A stretch of 64,000 nt of DNA from Stratiolaelaps scimitus (lineage: Eukaryota; Arthropoda; Arachnida; Mesostigmata; Laelapidae), in contig JABWDB010000004.1 in NCBI GenBank assembly GCA_019614645.1, positions 9,796,001 to 9,860,000 of the forward strand, read 5' to 3'. The notes below the pieces were generated by a model. That model worked only from the letters and a program-made list of their open reading frames with translations, made no database searches and was not told where the DNA came from. The translations under genes were made by a program, and so were the position numbers. Shown here piece by piece: positions 1 through 15,200 of the stretch (position 1 is the stretch's first letter; each line of letters opens with the position of its first letter).

Positions 1-3000
1 ACTGCAATACTGAGTGATGTAAGACCTGGCGGCTTCAGGTCAGCGGCTGGACACATTGTGCGCTCGACGCAGTGCGGCTCCATTTCGGCATGGCCCGTCA
101 GCTCTTTGTGGCTTTGTGTATTGACGCCGAGGAATGTCTGGCATCCCCTATACATCCCTTCGTTTCGCTGTCGAGATTCAACAGTTCGACGACCGAGTTG
201 AACTAGGGTAGTTGTAGGCCAGCCACGTCTCGGTCACGTCTGCAAATCCGTTAGATGTCATTAGCCCATCTCTACTACCGGGGAAACTCAACAACCTCCA
301 CAAGATCGTTGCGTCTCGGCGTGTCGATGAAAAATCTGTGTGTCGCAGGCACCAGAATTCTCTCGCGTCGCTTCGCGGGTCGAGGTGGCACCATCATCGT
401 CCGACTGAAGACCAGAGAAAGCCACAGGCATAACAGCGATTTTCGGTAAAAGAAAGGCTAATCTCTGTCCGACCATGCCACCCGATATCCTGATTCCTCA
501 TTTCTAAAGTGTTCTACACATTTTCGCAGCCAGTAACAGAACGATGAGCTCACATACGAAGGGTATGATGACATCGCGCATTTCCTTCAGCTAATCTTTG
601 TAATCTAGGTGGACCGTAAAATATCTCAAGCCGCAGCCTCCATCGAAATAACAAGATTGGGTAACGAGTACACACTGATGCACCCTCATCATATTTGTCA
701 AATTAATTGGTTTCCCCTCTGGCACTGGATGACAACGGCGAAATCGTTTTCTTAATTCCATCCAGAATTTTTGCTGACTGGTAAAAGTTCAGGTGGTTCT
801 GACCGTTCAGATATCCACGTTCTGCGGCCGCAAAGCCAACCTCTTGTCTGTGTCAACACGTATGAGTATCGTTTAGCGCACGACGGTGACCGAAGAGTCC
901 TTCTCATTGTTATACAAAGTGTGATGATCTCTTTGAAAACAAACGAAGATAGTCGAATTCTCTTCGAAGCTTGTATCTTATTAGCTTCTTCGGTTGTGTC
1001 CCTTCCATACGAACATATGTACATCATGTTGGATTTTCAGGCTACGAGTTGTTTTTTTTTCCACCCACGCATCTTGACGATAACGACAATGAGAAGTCTG
1101 TTACAACAGCGGCAAAGCTTACGCAATCCCACTATTGCACATCGTGCGCCCAGATCGCATTTGCTCTCGACACAACACAACACTGAAAAAGGAAGGCAGG
1201 AAGGTCTAGAATCAGCAGGCGAGGCAGCTAGCTGCCCGTGCGCCGGTGCAATCTACTGGTGCAGTGGACCGCCAAGTAAGGTAATCTTGCAATTCATCCA
1301 TTTATAATAGCTGCTCACGGAGAACGGCTACCCGCTCATTCCGAGGAGGGACACCCGCTGTACTTCGCTGTTCGACAGAGCGAGCTCCTGCCACGAGCTC
1401 GTCGGGCGCCTCTTGCCGCATCAGCTATCGTATAATGATGGCGGGTCCGAGGACTCCGGTCGAGTTCGGCGCACCGACCGTCAAGTGAGCATTGCAACGG
1501 ATGTTCCTCCTTGACGCTGTTCTGCCACGATACAATCAATGCCGCCCAACTACCAATTGCATCGTGGTCGGACTGTCGCAGTTTCAGGCGAAAACGATTC
1601 CTTTAGTTGCGATCGACAGCGCCCCTGTTAGTGAGTTAGGGACTGCTCATGTTCACCGAGACTATTCTCCGCTGCAAGCTAACGGCATATGCCGCCCAAT
1701 CGTACACGTGCCACGCTTCTCTGTGTCCTTATTTCAATGCGTTATTTACATTCTCTACAAAATAAGGCCGACATTTAGCGTAAAATCTTACGACGCGCCC
1801 TGTGTAGCCTTACAGACCGTCAACATGCAGTACCTAACCGGTACCGCGCAAAACCTTCAAAGCTGTATGCGCGCCTGTTCAATTGGGAATTGCGACTGAT
1901 GATCGCAGTGCTCCCTCCACCACCGCCTCGTGGTGATGAAGGTGGTGCCGGCGGCGGCCGCGGCTCGTGCTCCAGGGCGTCCAGGGGCCCCCGACGGCGC
2001 GTGGCGCTCGTCGTCTTCCTCGTTTGCTACTACTCTTGTTGTTGTTGTTGGCCGTAGCGATTGATGCCGGTGTTGGAGTGAAGAGGATTTTGGACATTGA
2101 GTGCACCTTCCTCCTTGAGCGGGCGAGGGAGCGAGCGAGCGAGCTCGAATGCTCGATCGGTCGAGAAACGAAGAGGACAGAACGCTAAGCTGTGCGGAGC
2201 GTACGCTGTGTACAAAGTACAGAGTGTAGAGGCCACTACCTCATATACGAAGGAGTGCACACGATTGGGCGATGGCGCAGACGTGTGGCATATGGCCCAC
2301 CGCAGTGGTGACTGACTCTGGCCCATATTCAGCAACGTTGCTCCGGGTCTCGCTCAAGACTGCTCTCGCCGCTTCTCGAAGGTCGTCGGGGCTGACGAGT
2401 GCACGTCCTCTAGCTAAGTCGCGTCTGATGTGTGTCTCGCTGTCGGTGAGGGAGTGTTGTATCACAAGAAGCCAGACGCGATCAGCGATCACAGTTTGGG
2501 CTCTTCGTTCGATCACGGCAGACAGTAAAGACGGAAGACTAACGGGGTGTGCCACCGCCCTCAACTGGCGCTCTCTGAACTCCGGAGCGGGACCAGTGCG
2601 CTTGTCTCATGATCTCAACTCACTAACCGGCGTTTATAGGCTACGCGAGACTTGCACCTCGGCGACACTGAACGTGCCCTAAAACTAAAGGCATAATGTA
2701 TGAGGTAGGGAGTGAAGAATCTATGTAAACATAACAAACGGCGGTATGCTCCTTGGATTAACGCTTGTGAGTGATTCATCCCGCTCGTACTACGGTTAAC
2801 GGAAATCGAATGCCTAAGCGAATATCAATGACATAGATAAGATCCCAAGCAGAGGACCGTCGTTCAAATCGGGCTGTGGGCGAAAGAATTGCGGTACGAA
2901 TTGGTAGTTTATTCTGTTTTGTTTACCTGATCCAGTTGATAGTGGGCTATCTTTGAAATAAGACAAATGGTCAGATGTCATTGCCTGTGAAGAAAGATTA

Positions 3001-6000
3001 AATTAAGATGTAATTAGCTACCTGTCTATTATATGGTGACAGAGAAAACCTCTGCCTCTGAGTATCGTTGCGAGGCCTTTATGGGTCAAGCTTGTGAGTT
3101 CAGCAAAGCATGGTGCCATAGTGCTAGAGCGAATAAATTTTAACCAAAGACGATATAAATGCTTTTGTCGAAAACATTCGCTTGATTCAACTATGTTGCA
3201 CATAGGGGTAATCCCTGTGATTATTTGGCAAGGGGTGTTTTTACAGTATGCGAGGATCCCCTCGGGCAGCCATGGCTTGAAGGTGGATTTTTGATTACAC
3301 CGCGAAGCAGACCTCGGCTCGAATATGCGTCTACTTTTATCCCAATGAGTTGCGGAGATAGGTTGAGGCGCTGGCTGCTTCGGGCGATCGCAGGCCGCCT
3401 TGAGAAATCGTTCATTCAGGAATAATGACGATAGTGCTAATAATGTGTAGATATCTAATATATAATAGTAAGTTATAGTAATTGACAGTTGTTCGTTCAT
3501 GCGGTTACCTCGCGAGTGTTGTTGGAATCGAAAAAACTATATAGATACTCATAAGGTCCACGAATGGAATCAGCTTGCTCGAAGGTTGAGTAGTAGAAGG
3601 AATCAATGTTAGAGCTAAATAAATATCATAATAATTAATGTATAATAAAATACGTAGCTAGTGGTCTAGCTAGTGAAAACAACGCATCTCGTTATCTTCA
3701 TCAATAACCAATCGAAACAATGGGACAAATGTGCTTTGATTTGGAACAACAACCAGTTAACTCAATGATTAACAGCACATCGGAACCGTTTTTTCTGTAT
3801 TCGAAATGCCAGCCCGTTGGCGCCGTTGTCCGGCATCATCCCCTGTAAAAAGCGTGCTCATCTCCTGGTCACCCGGCATAGCAGAGGAGTGTCGAGTCAC
3901 CAAGTGGATACGCTACGCGTATGCCTGTAGCATAAACGATCCGAAGAAATCGACGATAGCGACCGGCGTTCTCGGGTTCTTCGCTCCAGACGTCAGATGC
4001 GCCGTCTGTTGGAGTGTCGGCTAGCTCGCGCGACGCATGCTTTTGGGATCACCTGTCACTCGAGGGGCATCTTCTCTGCTGAATTGCGGGCTTGACCGGC
4101 CTATGATCTGAGCGTCGACTGAAAATGCCGTCCGTCTGGACTCCTACCGACTCATGCAGCTAGGTCTCGAACCCGAAGTGAAGACGAAACACTACGGGCA
4201 CGTTTGGCGCAGGCTAGCGTCAACGTCGCGATTTCCCAGAACAGATGAACAACAACAGCAACAACCGCCTACCGGCCTATCTGCCCCTAGCCCAACCGGC
4301 GAGCGCCACTCCAGCACAGTCCTTCGAGATCATTCCTGATTGATCAGAGGTGATGACGTCGGCCAACTTCACTGAGGGATTTGAGTGAGGCGCGGAAGCC
4401 TTCTGAGGTCGCCCCACCGGTCGGACGCGTTCGCAATCGAAGGAGCATGCAGACCCCTTACGTTGGCTCCTCCCCGTTTCGGAGGTTGCTATCGGCACCC
4501 GCTCTTCGTTGTGCTTAACTTGATCTCGCCTTCACATTCTGCTGCTATTGCCGCTGGATCGGTTACTCGTGGCTCGTCCCCCGTATTGTGCTCTAGCTAT
4601 GCTCCCAGCCACACGACGTCGTGATGGGGCGCCGGCGCGTGCGCCATCTGCCGGTCGGGAATGGTCTTTGCCGCTACCGCCAACACACATGCCCCCATAG
4701 CAGCACATGGCATCGACAAGTTGTCGGAAGAACAGCTGACTTCTCGGCTGGGAGGCGCAGCGAGGTGAGACTGTTTGGGGTATCTCTTAAACGAGAGATG
4801 TCGCGAGGAAGAAGGAAGATTGGATTCGCCTTCCCTGCACGAGGTTTTGAGGGGAACAGAAATACGAAACCGCCAGTGCCTAGCGCGGTAATGATGGCAG
4901 GCGTTTGTGTGGCGACAACGACGTCGACGGCGAGTAGTATTCAAGTGGTCGACGGCCGTTAAGAATCTAGCTATGAAATACTCCGGCAAAAACCTTACGG
5001 ATAAGCGATCCTAATTATGGACACGCTATAGAAATAGAAACGACGAACAATTCGAGTCACCTGGCGACGCGCGCCACTTATTGACAGGGATACCTTGTAG
5101 AAGTTCAACCATCAAATGAGACTGATGGACATAGCCACACGTTGAGAGGGCCCCGTGTTTAAGCCTTGTGCTTTTACGGCGTGAACACACCGAACACACC
5201 GATTTGCGTAGAACGAAATCTAACCTTGAAATAGCTTTACCACTAACAAAATAGGTGATAGCTTAGGTGACCACAGGGAGAGGTAGAGAGAGACCGAGGC
5301 TCTTCCGAAGCGCTTATTGTGTACTATACACCGCCACCCGTTGCATTTATCGCTGTTGTCCCCTGACCACTATGACATTTCGTTGCAGTTCCCTCAGTAA
5401 TAATAATAATAATAACTCTATTATTCACCCTATCACACTAATGAAATTACTTCAGCAGATTGTTCGCGTCGTCTCGTTCCACGATGTCACTCCCTTGTGT
5501 TAACTATCCAACCGATAATCGCCTCACGCGTTGACGTTAACCTATTTTACTCATTGGTTATCAATCAATAATAAGTTTCGTTTATTCGCCTTTGTTAGGT
5601 GACAGTCAATTCTGCAATTAGCAATTCTAGTAATTCAATTCCACAATTAGCAATTCTAGCAGTTCAGTTCAATCTAGCAATTCCCTAGACGTCACATGTT
5701 GGCTGAGAGTCAGCGCAAGAACACAAGGTAGACAGTCAAACACTGGGGTATTCAAGTCATCTCAAGGAAAACACACACGAGATTTTCATTTCAGGTCCGT
5801 AAGAAATAAATATAACAAATAATTGGAGCGCGAAAACAATACGCGGGTTTCGTATCAATATTTCCCTGTTAATCGTTGTCAATCCTTCCGGTGTTGTTTT
5901 TTTGTTTTCTTCTATAAAAACGCCGTATTCGACACAGCTTCAGAAACGATCGAAAGCAATTGCCATGTTCGAGAATCCAGCTGTATGCTCCGGTTTAAAA

Positions 6001-9000
6001 AAAAAAAAAAACGAAAAACACCAAGCAACTTTTACATGTGAACGCTTTAGGGATCCTCAACTGGCGTCGACCCGGCGCCCCAACAAACTCATCTCTCTCC
6101 GTCGAGTTTCCGTCATTCCATATTCCCAACACATGGAGAGGTTTCTCATATATGTTGATAATATCTCAACCTGATTTCGTTTTATCTAATCTTGTGTTTA
6201 ACATAGTGTTGTCTCGTCAAGATCTGACCCGAAACATCATCAAACGCGTTATAGACATTTTCGATAGGTGCGACCGCGTTGGACTCGTTGCGCTCTCAAT
6301 GTGGAATTATGATATTGATGCACTTGCCATCACGTTGCACATTAAATCACATTTGTAAAAACGCACAAACAAGTAAACCGGGATAGCCTATCCCTCTCTC
6401 TCTCATCTCCAAAGTTCATAAACAACGTCAATGACCAGGTGTCAGCTGTTGTTGAGATACTTAAGGGTGGAGGAACGAAGCATCGATGGAATAAATCGGT
6501 GGAGTAAATTAAAATAAACGGTTCCTCGGATTTGGTTGGTTTCCTCGAAAATACAACATGGATTCGAAGTCGTTGCGTTTATGCGAGAGAGTAACACTCG
6601 CTGCTTGGGAGAAGCCCGGCAACGATTGCCAAAGGTGCAGAACACGGATATTCGATCAGCGAGCAACTGCAACTGAAATCAGCCTTACAAACAGGTGAAG
6701 TTCGATTAGGTATCTTACATATGCACGGATAGGTGTAACAACATGAGCTGTTTACCAGGATGATTATTGCCGTTCCAAGGCGCGAAGGCGTTAATAGCAG
6801 CTGGCAAACCGTTGTTCATGTCATGATATACCGAAGAGATGTGTTATTGAAATATACCGCCGATGGTGCAGCGATGCCAGCATACTACAACGTCTAGAAT
6901 CTGGACGATCCAGTGAATCGCATTACAAAATGAAATCAAACGCAATCTGTTTTCGAGGCGATCGATTTGCCAGCGACAGAGCAACGTGCTGAGCAAAATC
7001 CGTGGCTTGTCAAACAATGTTGTCGTTGGTGGCTGATCACTTGCGAATAATCCATTGCCTGCTCGCCTGTAGCCAGTATGCATAGTTAATGCAATTATGC
7101 ACCAGGCAGCGATACAATCGGGAGATGATTTCGTCGATAGTACGTGTCGATGAATGCTGCGCAGCGGGTCCCACAAACGATGTCGACATGAAGCTTGATG
7201 CTTAGTCGACGTGTAGAAAACTTTCAACATAGGCAGCTGAATGTGATTCTTGAAATCTGCAGAACTCAAAAGAGATTTGGTAAAGTAGATACTAAACCCC
7301 TGTATACAGAAATGTCTTCGTTTGGTGCTGGCACTTCTACGGATACTCGGTAAGGTCGAACGAAGGGCGACTATATCGTTCATAAAAAACGAAACAGCTC
7401 TAGCGGACTAGTTTCCCATATATGTATATGATAAGTTTGAAGGCTGCGATCTTCGCTTAGGTCTTTTGAAGAGCGCCCCCCCCCCGCACTGGCTATCATG
7501 CAACAGTAGTGGTAGATCCTTACTCTAACCCTTACTGATACATAATCAGATTTACCCTGGCCGTCGTTTGTTGAACCAGACCCGTTTAACGCTGACTAGA
7601 TACTCGAAGTGACAATGAGTGCGTTGCCTAATCGGTAATGAACTCTGTTAATGATAATGAATTTGCTGTCGTCAGTGTTTAGATAAGTGTAGGTGGCAGG
7701 TAGATAACCTTCTGATCGCCATCTACGAGTGCGCCTAATAGATTCACTGGTGGTCACACGAGTCGATGAAAGTGTGACCCGTTCTGCGCCTTTATTGGAC
7801 CCATTCTAATCTAAATGAGTTCCCCGATCGCGGAACAGCTGTCCTGTGAGAGTTTTAACCACAACCACTCAGTCGGTGGTTGCACGATTGTGGAAAATAT
7901 GATATTGCGTAGCGCGACCCACGTGAAACACGGTTTGTCACATTCGACACTCCTTTGTGGAACACAATTGAATTCTGCAAAGATGTGCTAACCGATCGTA
8001 TTCCACCGTAAGCAGCGATGGATTGAGCCAGCGGTTTCGTATGGAAGCAAAACGACTGCTTAGAACATCAATAGCTATGTGACTAAATGGTAGTATAACA
8101 ATTAGGAATAACTGAAAATAGTCGAACGATTGTTGAATCTCAATTTCATGACAATTGAATTAGTTGCTCCCGACCCCCTTTGTTCGCCCGCGTTAGTTAT
8201 CATGCGACAGTAGGGTGAGTAAGCCGCTGATTGAGAGACATCTCCAGGCTACGTCTAGCCAGTTCGAATAATACCTTCAAACCATAGGTTACCAGGTAGA
8301 CTAGGACTGGTGTTAAGACTATTTGTGGACGTGGCTTTGATGGCAGCTGGTACTGCTCGATATGGCGAAGAGCAGGGGCCCTGACCGGCTACGGGTCTGT
8401 ACCCGTTGTCCAGGACACGGGGTCCGTTAGGTTCTTCGGCGACAGGCGAAAGACCGGGCCAAGAAGTTAGACTGGTTCATCCTATGTGATCACAGCTAGA
8501 CATAGAGAGGGAATGGCGACACGCGTACACAGACACAGTAAACTATGCTGTTGCTGCTTTTGCCTGCTACTGCTGCCGCCGCGGCCACCACCACCGGCAT
8601 CTCGTCTTCTTAACCGTAGATCACGAGTGAGGGTGCTGTTACGATCACAACCGCCATCAGGTCGTGTGCCAGATGCCTTCACGGCGCGATTTGGTGCTCC
8701 GACGTCCTGAAGAGTGAAGACACCGAATACCGAACACCATCATCGTTTTGATAATGTTCGCCATGTGGTTTTAGAGCGCTGTCAAGTAATTACTGTCGAA
8801 GGGATGAGGTGCAGTTTACCCAAGCGCTTCGTCCGCCTGCTCCACCTCAAGGATAGGCCCACAATCAGCCGTACGAGGTGAAGACGAAATGAGAGGTCCA
8901 GAGAAGCATCTCCTCCTACAGGGAAATTTCAATTGAAGTTTACGTAACCTCTCCCCTCGAAGTTGTCTCTCGTCGTGAGCGACTGTTTGCCGAGCCAATA

Positions 9001-9169
9001 TCTTCTTCACAGAGATATGCAAAAAATAAAAACAAATACCAGCAGCATTGCATTTTTAATCTGAGTTCGCCACGAGCAAGCAAGTAAGAGCTGAAGACTC
9101 GCACGGTATGGCCAGCCACTCGTTTACTTAATCGACTCCGGCGGTTTCATCATTGTGACATATCCACAG
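1..9169. other. Non-coding: no gene recognised
   Basis: Open frames here are short, overlap on both strands and match no family I know. It contains a 29-bp minisatellite (5610-5688), a (TAA)n near 5397 and an A-rich tract near 5998. The 179-codon minus frame at 6844-7383 is discussed under rejected items. Confidence 0.5.
5610..5688. repeat. 29-bp minisatellite, about 2.7 copies
   Basis: Units at 5610-5638 and 5639-5667 share CAATTAGCAATTCTAG, followed by a partial third unit. There is no coding frame. Confidence 0.8.
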
Positions 9170-9290
9170 ATACCGCCGGCACAGCCACGAATCATTTTCG
9201 AGAACACATCTGGAAGGCAGCCACATGAGTCGAACTGTCCTGTGGACTATGGGCCTGGTCTTGTCTTTCTGGAGTACTACCCTATTCAAG
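9170..9290 (+). CDS. Orphan candidate coding exon, gene unknown
   Basis: A 121-base open segment lies between a good acceptor (CATATCCACAG) and a consensus-type donor (CAAG|GTGTGT, phase 1). It encodes 40 residues including QPRIIFENTSG and YGPGLVFLEYYPIQ, with balanced amino-acid use and no simple repeats, unlike most open frames nearby. I do not recognise the family. The frame stays open past the donor but becomes Arg/Pro-rich and then repetitive, which supports the splice site. No partner exon was identified within the window; its phase does not match the KSR-like exon at 30836, so joining them directly is not supported. Confidence 0.4.
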
Positions 9291-12200
9291 GTGTGTGGAG
9301 CGAGCCGCAGCCCCGAGCTACGCGCCCATTAAGCAAATCCTTGTACGTGTGCGCGCGTATGTGTGCGTTTGTGTATATATATATATGTACGGACCTATCT
9401 CTACGCAAATGTCTCTGTCTTACGAGTGAGTGACTGGTGATAGCAGCCGAGGCGGTACAACTCGACTACTCGAATGGTGGCGCGCGCGCCTTTCTCTCTC
9501 AATCTCTCTCTCTCGTCGTCTCAAGAAGACGCTCGTCCGCAGGCTCAACCTGAAGGGAGTGACACCTTAGACAAACAACTGCGCGGTGTTGGCGAACACT
9601 TGCGGAGAACGACGACGTAGGCCGACGACATGGGCCCCTCGAAAACGAGCCTGGGGTGCTCATACTGTCGGTACAGCTACTGCTCTCGATGATGCCGCCG
9701 CCGCCCCTGCTGGTGCTGCTGGAGAAAGAGCGATTCGAGCTAAAATCGGCGACCGGCTACAACGAACCGAACGGAGAAGACGAGGATTGAGACAACGAGA
9801 CAGGACGGGGTAGCCACAGACACTGGGAGCCAATGGGAGAAATAAGAGTGGTCTCATGCTGCTGAAGCAGTAGCAGCAGCCGACGTGGCACTAGCACCCT
9901 TGAATGATAGCAGCGGGAGCACCAGACAAGAATCAGTGTAAACTTCATAGACGGGGTTCTTTCTCTCTGTGGTGAGTTGGATTAGAGCTCTCTCTCTCTC
10001 TCTCTGTCTCTCTCTAGCTGCTATTCGGGATGCGTTACCCGTTCTACGGCAAAGGATAAAAGGGCGCTAAGAAGAAATTCATTCGTCAAATGATTGGCGC
10101 GTGTTTATTGGGGTTATACCGGATTGAGTACAACGCCGCTAGCGGCGGAAGTCGAAGCGTGGCCTCGTATCACTGTGACGATGGGTTTATTGATTCATGT
10201 CGAGTTGCGCTAATGCCATTTGAATTTTTGTTTTCGTATAAGCAGAAATTCACATGACACCCTGGAATCAAATGCGGTTGCAATGCAAAAGTACCACTCG
10301 GAGATCAGTCAATTCGTATGAGGTTCAATTAATTCTCGTAGCTGTCAAAGTGACGAGAATATCAGGAGTCTGATGGATCAGGTGCTATATAGAACAAGTC
10401 GTGGAGCCCGCTATCAAAATACAGTTTGGTGGTATTGAAGATGACTTTCTGCAAAATGATTCTGCTTCGGTCTTTTCTAATTACATATTTCGATAGTATC
10501 GAGGTATTTTTAGCAGAAAGGACACGAAGGGAAAACGATTACAAATGTCAAGGTTTGGTTAAAATTATGGCTCACCTGATATATATAGGGTTTTAAGCGA
10601 AATTTGCTCGGGATGTTTGCTGGTTTTCTCTTGTTTGCTATGCACAGCAACATTTAAAAAAAAGTATTTAGCAAAAAACCAGTAAACAAGAAGGTTATCT
10701 TATTACGAAAAGTTATCCTCGGAGCGGCCGAAGGTTTTGGGTGAAGTTTCGTCTGACCACAAGACACCCTGTACGAGAAAGTTGCTGTTGTCGATTGTGA
10801 CAGAAACGACTCAAACGGCTGTCAATTTCATAATTTCATTCCATGGCTCGAACGCGACATCCGGTTAATTCGCGTTAAATCATATCTTAGCGTTGTGTGA
10901 TTACTGAAAACAAGCGACTTCGCCGGTCATCGTCTTCCTCTAATGAAGACTCTGCTGGAGGCGCTTCGCCTGTCAAGGGCCAAGGAAACGTAAGGGAGCT
11001 TGCACTTCTCAATAATGGCCTGTACTAAGTGCTGAATAAAAAATGGTGCTTTTGTGTTTATTAACGACGCTTAAGCCGTTTGCTCACTCTGTTCAACGTA
11101 AAGTATGATTATAGTGATATCTGAGCGCTGATGAGTCGCTCTAGCGATTTCGGTACTCGGAATCATGAAATTGTCTCGGGGAGCACACTGAATTCCGTGC
11201 GGTTGAATGCAATCCACTTATTTCCAAGATCATCTATCTGTTTAGAACATTTTCGAAATAAGATGATTTCTCTCAGCCACAACTACCACGGCTATCTGAT
11301 CCACTGATGTGCGCTTAAGATGTAGCTAACTGAAGGATAAACTTCCATCACCAGTAGACCTTAGACATGCTTTAGCGTAGACAGCCTATAGGCGTGCGTC
11401 GTCAATCATCCTCCGGTTAGTAGCTCTACAAGCCAGACCCCGTTCGTTCTAATACATACACACCCCCACACAGATACACGAGCCATAAGTATATATATAT
11501 ATATATATGTATGAAGGAAGATTTAAAGCATTCGATGTCTGGCGGCTGTACTGTCGCCTCTGATCGAAACCGCGCATGGTTGGAGGTGAGAGTGCAGTGT
11601 CGTCAATGTGGCTATAAATGGAAACAGAGTCGTAGTGGCCCCTCGCCTCTGATGAATTGTGGTCATTTTTCTCCACGGTAACAAGGTGCGTATACTGTGT
11701 ACCGCTTTAGATACGCATGCGCATTCACTTGATGAACTCGCACTTGATGGTCGTATGAGGCGCGGTGAGCCCCTCTGATGATTACCGATGACCCATTCAA
11801 GCAGTTGTCGCGCCTTCGCACTCACCTCATGAGGTCATCTTGCATAACATGCAGTGTACTGTAGTTTTCGTTCGGTGCATCGCTGCCGTGTCGTCTCGAA
11901 GGTTGGCTGGTGTCGTTTCGTTGTCGCCATCGCTGTGGAGTCTTCGAGCAATGCCGTGCATTTCGAAAGAGACATGAACCTCATCGACGTTCGCCGACCC
12001 GGACAGGGAAGGTTGTTCGAATCATAAAAGGCAGCAGTAGCATAAAAAATAGCAAAACTTGTGCTTCCGAACTTCGCAGTCCTGGCGAGCACGAGTGTCG
12101 TAGAGACGCAGGGGAGAGAGCTTGCCGCGTGCCCTGTGAGGTTTTGCATTTGGTAGGCGCTTCGAGTTCGCGCGTGCCTCCATCCTTGTTGTCTGGCTGC

Positions 12201-15200
12201 TGCGGCGGTCATGGTTCGGATCCAGCCGAAGACAACAAGACATAAGAGACAAAGGGGTGACCTGCCTGTTCCAGATCAGTGAGCGAGCATATCACATCGA
12301 GTGATGTAGATAGAAGCGAGCGAGAGAGAGAGAGAAAAAGGAGGCTGATTGCGATCAAGTTCGGTAACTCGTCCGTAACCCTTGGCGAACCACTGATCCT
12401 CTATCACCAGTGCCAGTTATGGATGATGACCTCAGAGGTCAACCCTACTTAAGGTTGGACGCGCAACATGGACAACCACTTCCTAGTTCTACAGCCGAGG
12501 GAGTTCTGCAACACCCCGGTGACCCGTTCGTTGTTTTGGTTGTTGTTGCTGACGCAGCTGCTGCTGTTGTTGTCATCGTCGTCGTCGTCGTTTTGTCCCT
12601 TTCACAACCTAACAGTCGTGGTGTCTATTATAGTTCTACATCGATGCTGTCACATAATATCATCTCGTGACTCGTTCTCCGAGACGTCTGGTCTACCTCT
12701 TTCAGGCCGCTTTTGTGCCTTCCTCGTCAATGGTCAGTGAGTCAGTCGTACTCATGACAAGCAATAGGGTGGCGGGGAAACGGATTGGCTTGCTGTAGTT
12801 GAGTAAAGGGCGAGGGGAGGAGGGTTCATCCGTCGTCGACCACTTCTCGCGCCGCAAGTAATACCGGTAGCCTGGACCGTCATGGTCGCGACACGCGCCT
12901 GGTACGCACATGTAATTTGTAGCTTCTGTATGACAGAGGGATAGAGAGAGAGAGAGAGAAGACAAAAATAAAGAGAGATATTGTGCTAGCCAGCCTGCCA
13001 GCCGTCTGCATGTATGGGTGTACGTCTATATGTATTTGCATACGAGTGTAAATGTGGGTATAGTCGACGGCAGCCCAGGAGCGGCAATAGCAGGAGCAAC
13101 CTTTGGGTTGGCCCGTGCCACCTCTGTCGCATCTGCCGAACTTCTGGCGTCTGCTGGCGAACTCAACTGAGGCAGGCCGTCGCCACCATCATCATCATCA
13201 TCAACCTGCGGCCGCCGTCGGGTTAACCCGAGAAGAGCGACCCACCGCCCGTTCAGTACACACGGGGTTCTAGCCCCACCATTCTACATCAGGATGACCG
13301 ATTCGAGGAGACAACTCTCGCAGAGAAGACCCGTTAGGGACATCTGCCACGCACGCGCGATCAGTCGATGCCACTGTACAGTAGGACGACAAGGGCTTCA
13401 GTCTCGTCGACTTCTGGCTGGCTGGTCGACGGCCCAGGGGAGGCGTTCAAGAGAGTCCGGATAGCAGGCTTCGCTACTTCACCTGCCCTCAGCCAGCGGC
13501 AACTTCCAAGTTTGTTTGCAAAAGCGACAACTGAAGTCGGGGGATAGTCTTCGCCTTCGAATCACCGGCGAATTATAAAGACGTGAAAGGCGAATGACGA
13601 TGTATCACTGGAAATGGCCTGAAGTAAAAGCTTGCTTTACTCAATATGGTCCGAATACAAGTGTAGGATGATCTTTGTTAAACTTTTAAATCGAAGTGTT
13701 TCATGTAACACTATAACACTCGTTCTGCCTTCACTTTCGATAGAAACGGCATGTGCTATAGCTCATATCATCTAAACGAAACAAATTTAACCTATATATA
13801 TATATATATATATATTGTAAGAGGTACTTTATTTCCTGAATAAATTAGGCTAGGGTAAAATATTTTGAAGCCATTTCAACACAGTGTTCTTTGAAAGAGA
13901 TATTCGTCGTGCCAAAATTACTCAGCTTATCTGCCAGTAAACTCTCCACATGCTGCCCACATATACATCATATGACGGTGTAAAAGCTGCTCAATATTGC
14001 CATATCACATGCCCTACAACCTTGACGCTCAATATGGAAGGCGTCGTACATGCATAATATTTGTCATCCCAAGGTAGTCTAGCCTAAGCGCCCCTCAAGA
14101 GCCAGTACTCTAACTTGCTATTATGTGAGTGGCGACTATTAGCAGCTTCGTTTTGATATCCGGCGTGGCATGTGCAGACCTCATCTTCTTTCCTGGGCTC
14201 TTTGCTCAAACATCGCTTAAGTCGCAGCACCGTCCTGGTGCACTCCGCATCACGAGGGCTCGCCGCCGCACGTCTGGTGCTCCCTCGATCCTGCGTTCCA
14301 TCTCCTTCCACAACGCCATAGCGTTTCTAACGACACCGATGCCAGTGGTAGCCGCGCGGGGGCTCACGACAAAGCACTCCGGGTCATCTGCTGAGGCGCC
14401 TCGAAGCACACGAAGCCAGCGCGAAGTCACATTCGCCTCCTTTTCTGAAGGAATGGTAGCAACAACCGTCGCCGCCACCACCGCTGCAGCAGCAGCAGCA
14501 ACAGAGACAGCCCAAGTGCAAATTGCCAGCCCACCAGATGCCCCACGTACGTGGGACTGATGGCTGCCGCATCAGTCGTCGCCGTATGCCGTTGTAATCA
14601 TGGGCCGGGTGGCAACTTACGACGGCCAGCAGCCTCCTGTTGTTCTTCATTCCAACGGCGGGGCTGACGCCAGCCACTCAATCGTCTTCTTTTCCTCTTT
14701 CGATTTTCTTCTCAGTTCGCCGGCTGTGTCTACCAGTGGCGCTACTGCCTTTAGTCGTCTCAGAGCCGTTGTCCTAGTTCAGGCCCGCGCCTAGCTAGGC
14801 CTATGTATGTATGTCTGTCGGTCTGCTATTCTCGTTGCTGTTGCTGCCGTTGAGCTTGCTGCGCTGTCTTTTGCTGGCGCAGAATTGTCGAGGCCAACTG
14901 GATCCAGGCAGAATCCGCGGCGACGTCACCCACCTCCAGTTCATCAGCCGCCAGCGACAGACTTACTGCTGATGCTGCTGTTTATTTCGATGATGATGGT
15001 GGCTCGTGCGGCGCCAGCAGTATCTCGGTTGTTTCGTTCCTATAGTACAGCTCAGGGATAGCACAGTGCTCCGGGTTAAAGCCCCCGGCCGATCAGAGCC
15101 GATCGGCAGCTGGTCGACGGGACGATGGCGCGTGCAGGCGGTCGAGTCGTCTCACCTTATCCACTCAGCGAAGTATGCACTAAGCGAGCTGAGGTCGTCT

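Noticed and set aside
6844..7383. 179-codon open frame on the minus strand
   Set aside because: No domain, no motif, ordinary codon use and no splice context; such a length is plausible by chance in a 64-kb six-frame scan.
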